Made by a program: the position numbers and the translations under genes. Positions 63,298 through 64,000 of a DNA stretch of 64,000 bases are shown one piece after another; within the stretch, counting starts at the first letter, position 1, and the number at the start of each line of letters is the position of its first letter. The notes beneath the pieces were generated by a model. The model saw nothing but the letters and a program-made list of their open reading frames with translations. It did no database searches and had not been told where the DNA came from. Source of the DNA: Deinococcus aestuarii (lineage in GTDB: Bacteria; Deinococcota; Deinococci; Deinococcales; Deinococcaceae); assembly GCF_018863415.1 (NCBI RefSeq), contig NZ_JAHKSN010000006.1, positions 120,599-184,598 on the forward strand, in the 5' to 3' direction.

Positions 63298-63888
63298 ATG
63301 TTGAGGGGCCACGACGAGAAAAACGTGGCGTCCCTGATTTTCGTTCCGACCCAGGAACGGCTCCCGGAAGACATGCTCCGGCTCGAGCGGATCGTGTTCC
63401 GCCCCAACGGGCAACCCGCCAGGATCGTGTGCGTCGGCGTACCGGGCATCGGCCTCGCCCGGGGGAGCGACAACGACCTCCTGGTCGCCCTGATCAACAC
63501 CTACATCGAGGCGGGGTGCCCGGCAGACGGGTTCATCACGACCACGGCCTACGCGCTGCTGAAACTCGCGGGCCTGGACACCACCGGACAGTACTACCAC
63601 GCGTTGGCGCACGGGCTGGAGCGGATGCTCAACACCACCTACCACGTGACCGACGGGTGGTTCGACGTGCGGGAGAGGCGCTACGTCACCGCGTCCTTCC
63701 GCATCATCGACAACCTCAACCGCACCCACGGCGAGCCCGAGCAGGGCCGCATTCGCCTCGACCGCCGCTCGACCCTGCGGATCCGTCTGAACGACGAGCT
63801 CACCAAGAGCATCAACGCCGGCTACATCAAGCCCCTGAACCTCACGGTCTACCAACACCTGCCCTCGGTGGGCTCACGGTGCGGGTGA
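63298..63888 (+). pseudogene. rep: Third replication initiator gene, truncated by an insertion sequence
   Basis: From ATG 63298 (AGGGAAGGGG upstream) 196 residues match the N-terminal half of the other two Reps: NDLLVALINTYIEAGCPADG, FITTTAYALLKLAGL and INAGYIKPLNLTVYQHL. The frame ends at 63888 where IS-like DNA begins, and the TGA seems to come from the insertion. The C-terminal half is not in this window. No iterons were found upstream. Confidence 0.8.
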
Positions 63889-64000
63889 CCCGATCTGGCG
63901 TAGATGGAGATAAGCCTCGAAGATAGGAGGCACCATCATGATCAATCGCCGAATCCACAGCGCCGAGTTCAAGCGAGATGCGGTCCAGCTCGCTCGCACC
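63886..64000 (+). mobile_element. IS3-family insertion sequence, left end (runs off the window)
   Basis: DNA after the truncated Rep starts TGACCCGATCTGG, and an ATG at 63938 with AGGAGG upstream encodes MINRRIHSAEFKRDAVQLAR, the start of an IS3 OrfA (HTH, Tnp_1-like). The left end is placed at about 63886 by inference; the right end is outside. Confidence 0.75.
63938..64000 (+). CDS. IS3-family transposase OrfA, N-terminal fragment
   Basis: MINRRIHSAEFKRDAVQLAR is the typical OrfA start (pattern SxEFKxxAVxLxR). AGGAGG lies 7 bases before the ATG. Only 21 codons are in the window. Confidence 0.85.
   Translation, partial: MINRRIHSAEFKRDAVQLART

Noticed and set aside
1..64000. tRNA, rRNA or riboswitch
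   Set aside because: No cloverleaf, rRNA core or conserved riboswitch sequence was recognised by eye; a covariance-model scan would be decisive.

Overview
The window reads as accessory DNA (plasmid, megaplasmid or cointegrate) from a Deinococcus-like bacterium. The evidence is very high GC, an HU protein with a Lys/Ala-rich N-terminal tail as in Deinococcus, several likely leaderless or non-ATG starts, a NucS-type mismatch endonuclease, and iteron-linked replication initiators with ParA/ParB. Assignment to Deinococcus is inference from these features; no database was searched.

Layout. 1-7 kb: a small unknown gene, an S9 peptidase, a first DNA polymerase IV, a phosphotransferase and HU. 6.3-16.7 kb: a DNA repair island with NucS, a family B DNA polymerase, a UvrD-like helicase, a second Pol IV, a photolyase fused to a uracil-DNA glycosylase, and an SRAP (YedK/HMCES-like) protein. 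NucS, the polymerase and the photolyase-glycosylase linker each carry a QPxLFD sequence resembling a beta-clamp binding motif, which suggests the enzymes share a clamp. 16.9-31.3 kb: an L-arabinose/arabinan locus. On the minus strand lie a GH51 arabinofuranosidase, a sugar ABC transporter and a LacI repressor. On the plus strand lie araB-araD-araA, a GH43 arabinanase, a zinc dehydrogenase and a GH127 beta-L-arabinofuranosidase, mostly coupled by ATGA-type overlaps. Two near-identical TGTGANCGNTCACA palindromes upstream of these units are the likely LacI operators.

31.3-46.7 kb is mosaic accessory DNA. It holds a tyrosine recombinase directly preceded by an 11-6-11 dif-like site, small unknown genes, an IS3-type transposase remnant, a zincin-like gene and an unknown gene both broken by frameshifts, a membrane-NERD-J domain protein, two XRE regulators and an AbiE-type toxin-antitoxin pair with a palindromic promoter.

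46.8-64 kb carries replication and partition functions. Origin 1 has nine iterons plus a Rep gene. It is followed by a VbhA-like antitoxin with a decayed Fic toxin, and a co-directional cluster of two methyltransferase-like proteins and small unknown proteins. Next come parA (with a Phd-like N-terminus), parB, origin 2 with its own iteron family and a second Rep, then secreted and unknown proteins. A third Rep gene is cut off by an IS3-family element entering at the right edge. Three Rep genes with two unrelated iteron sets point to replicon fusion.
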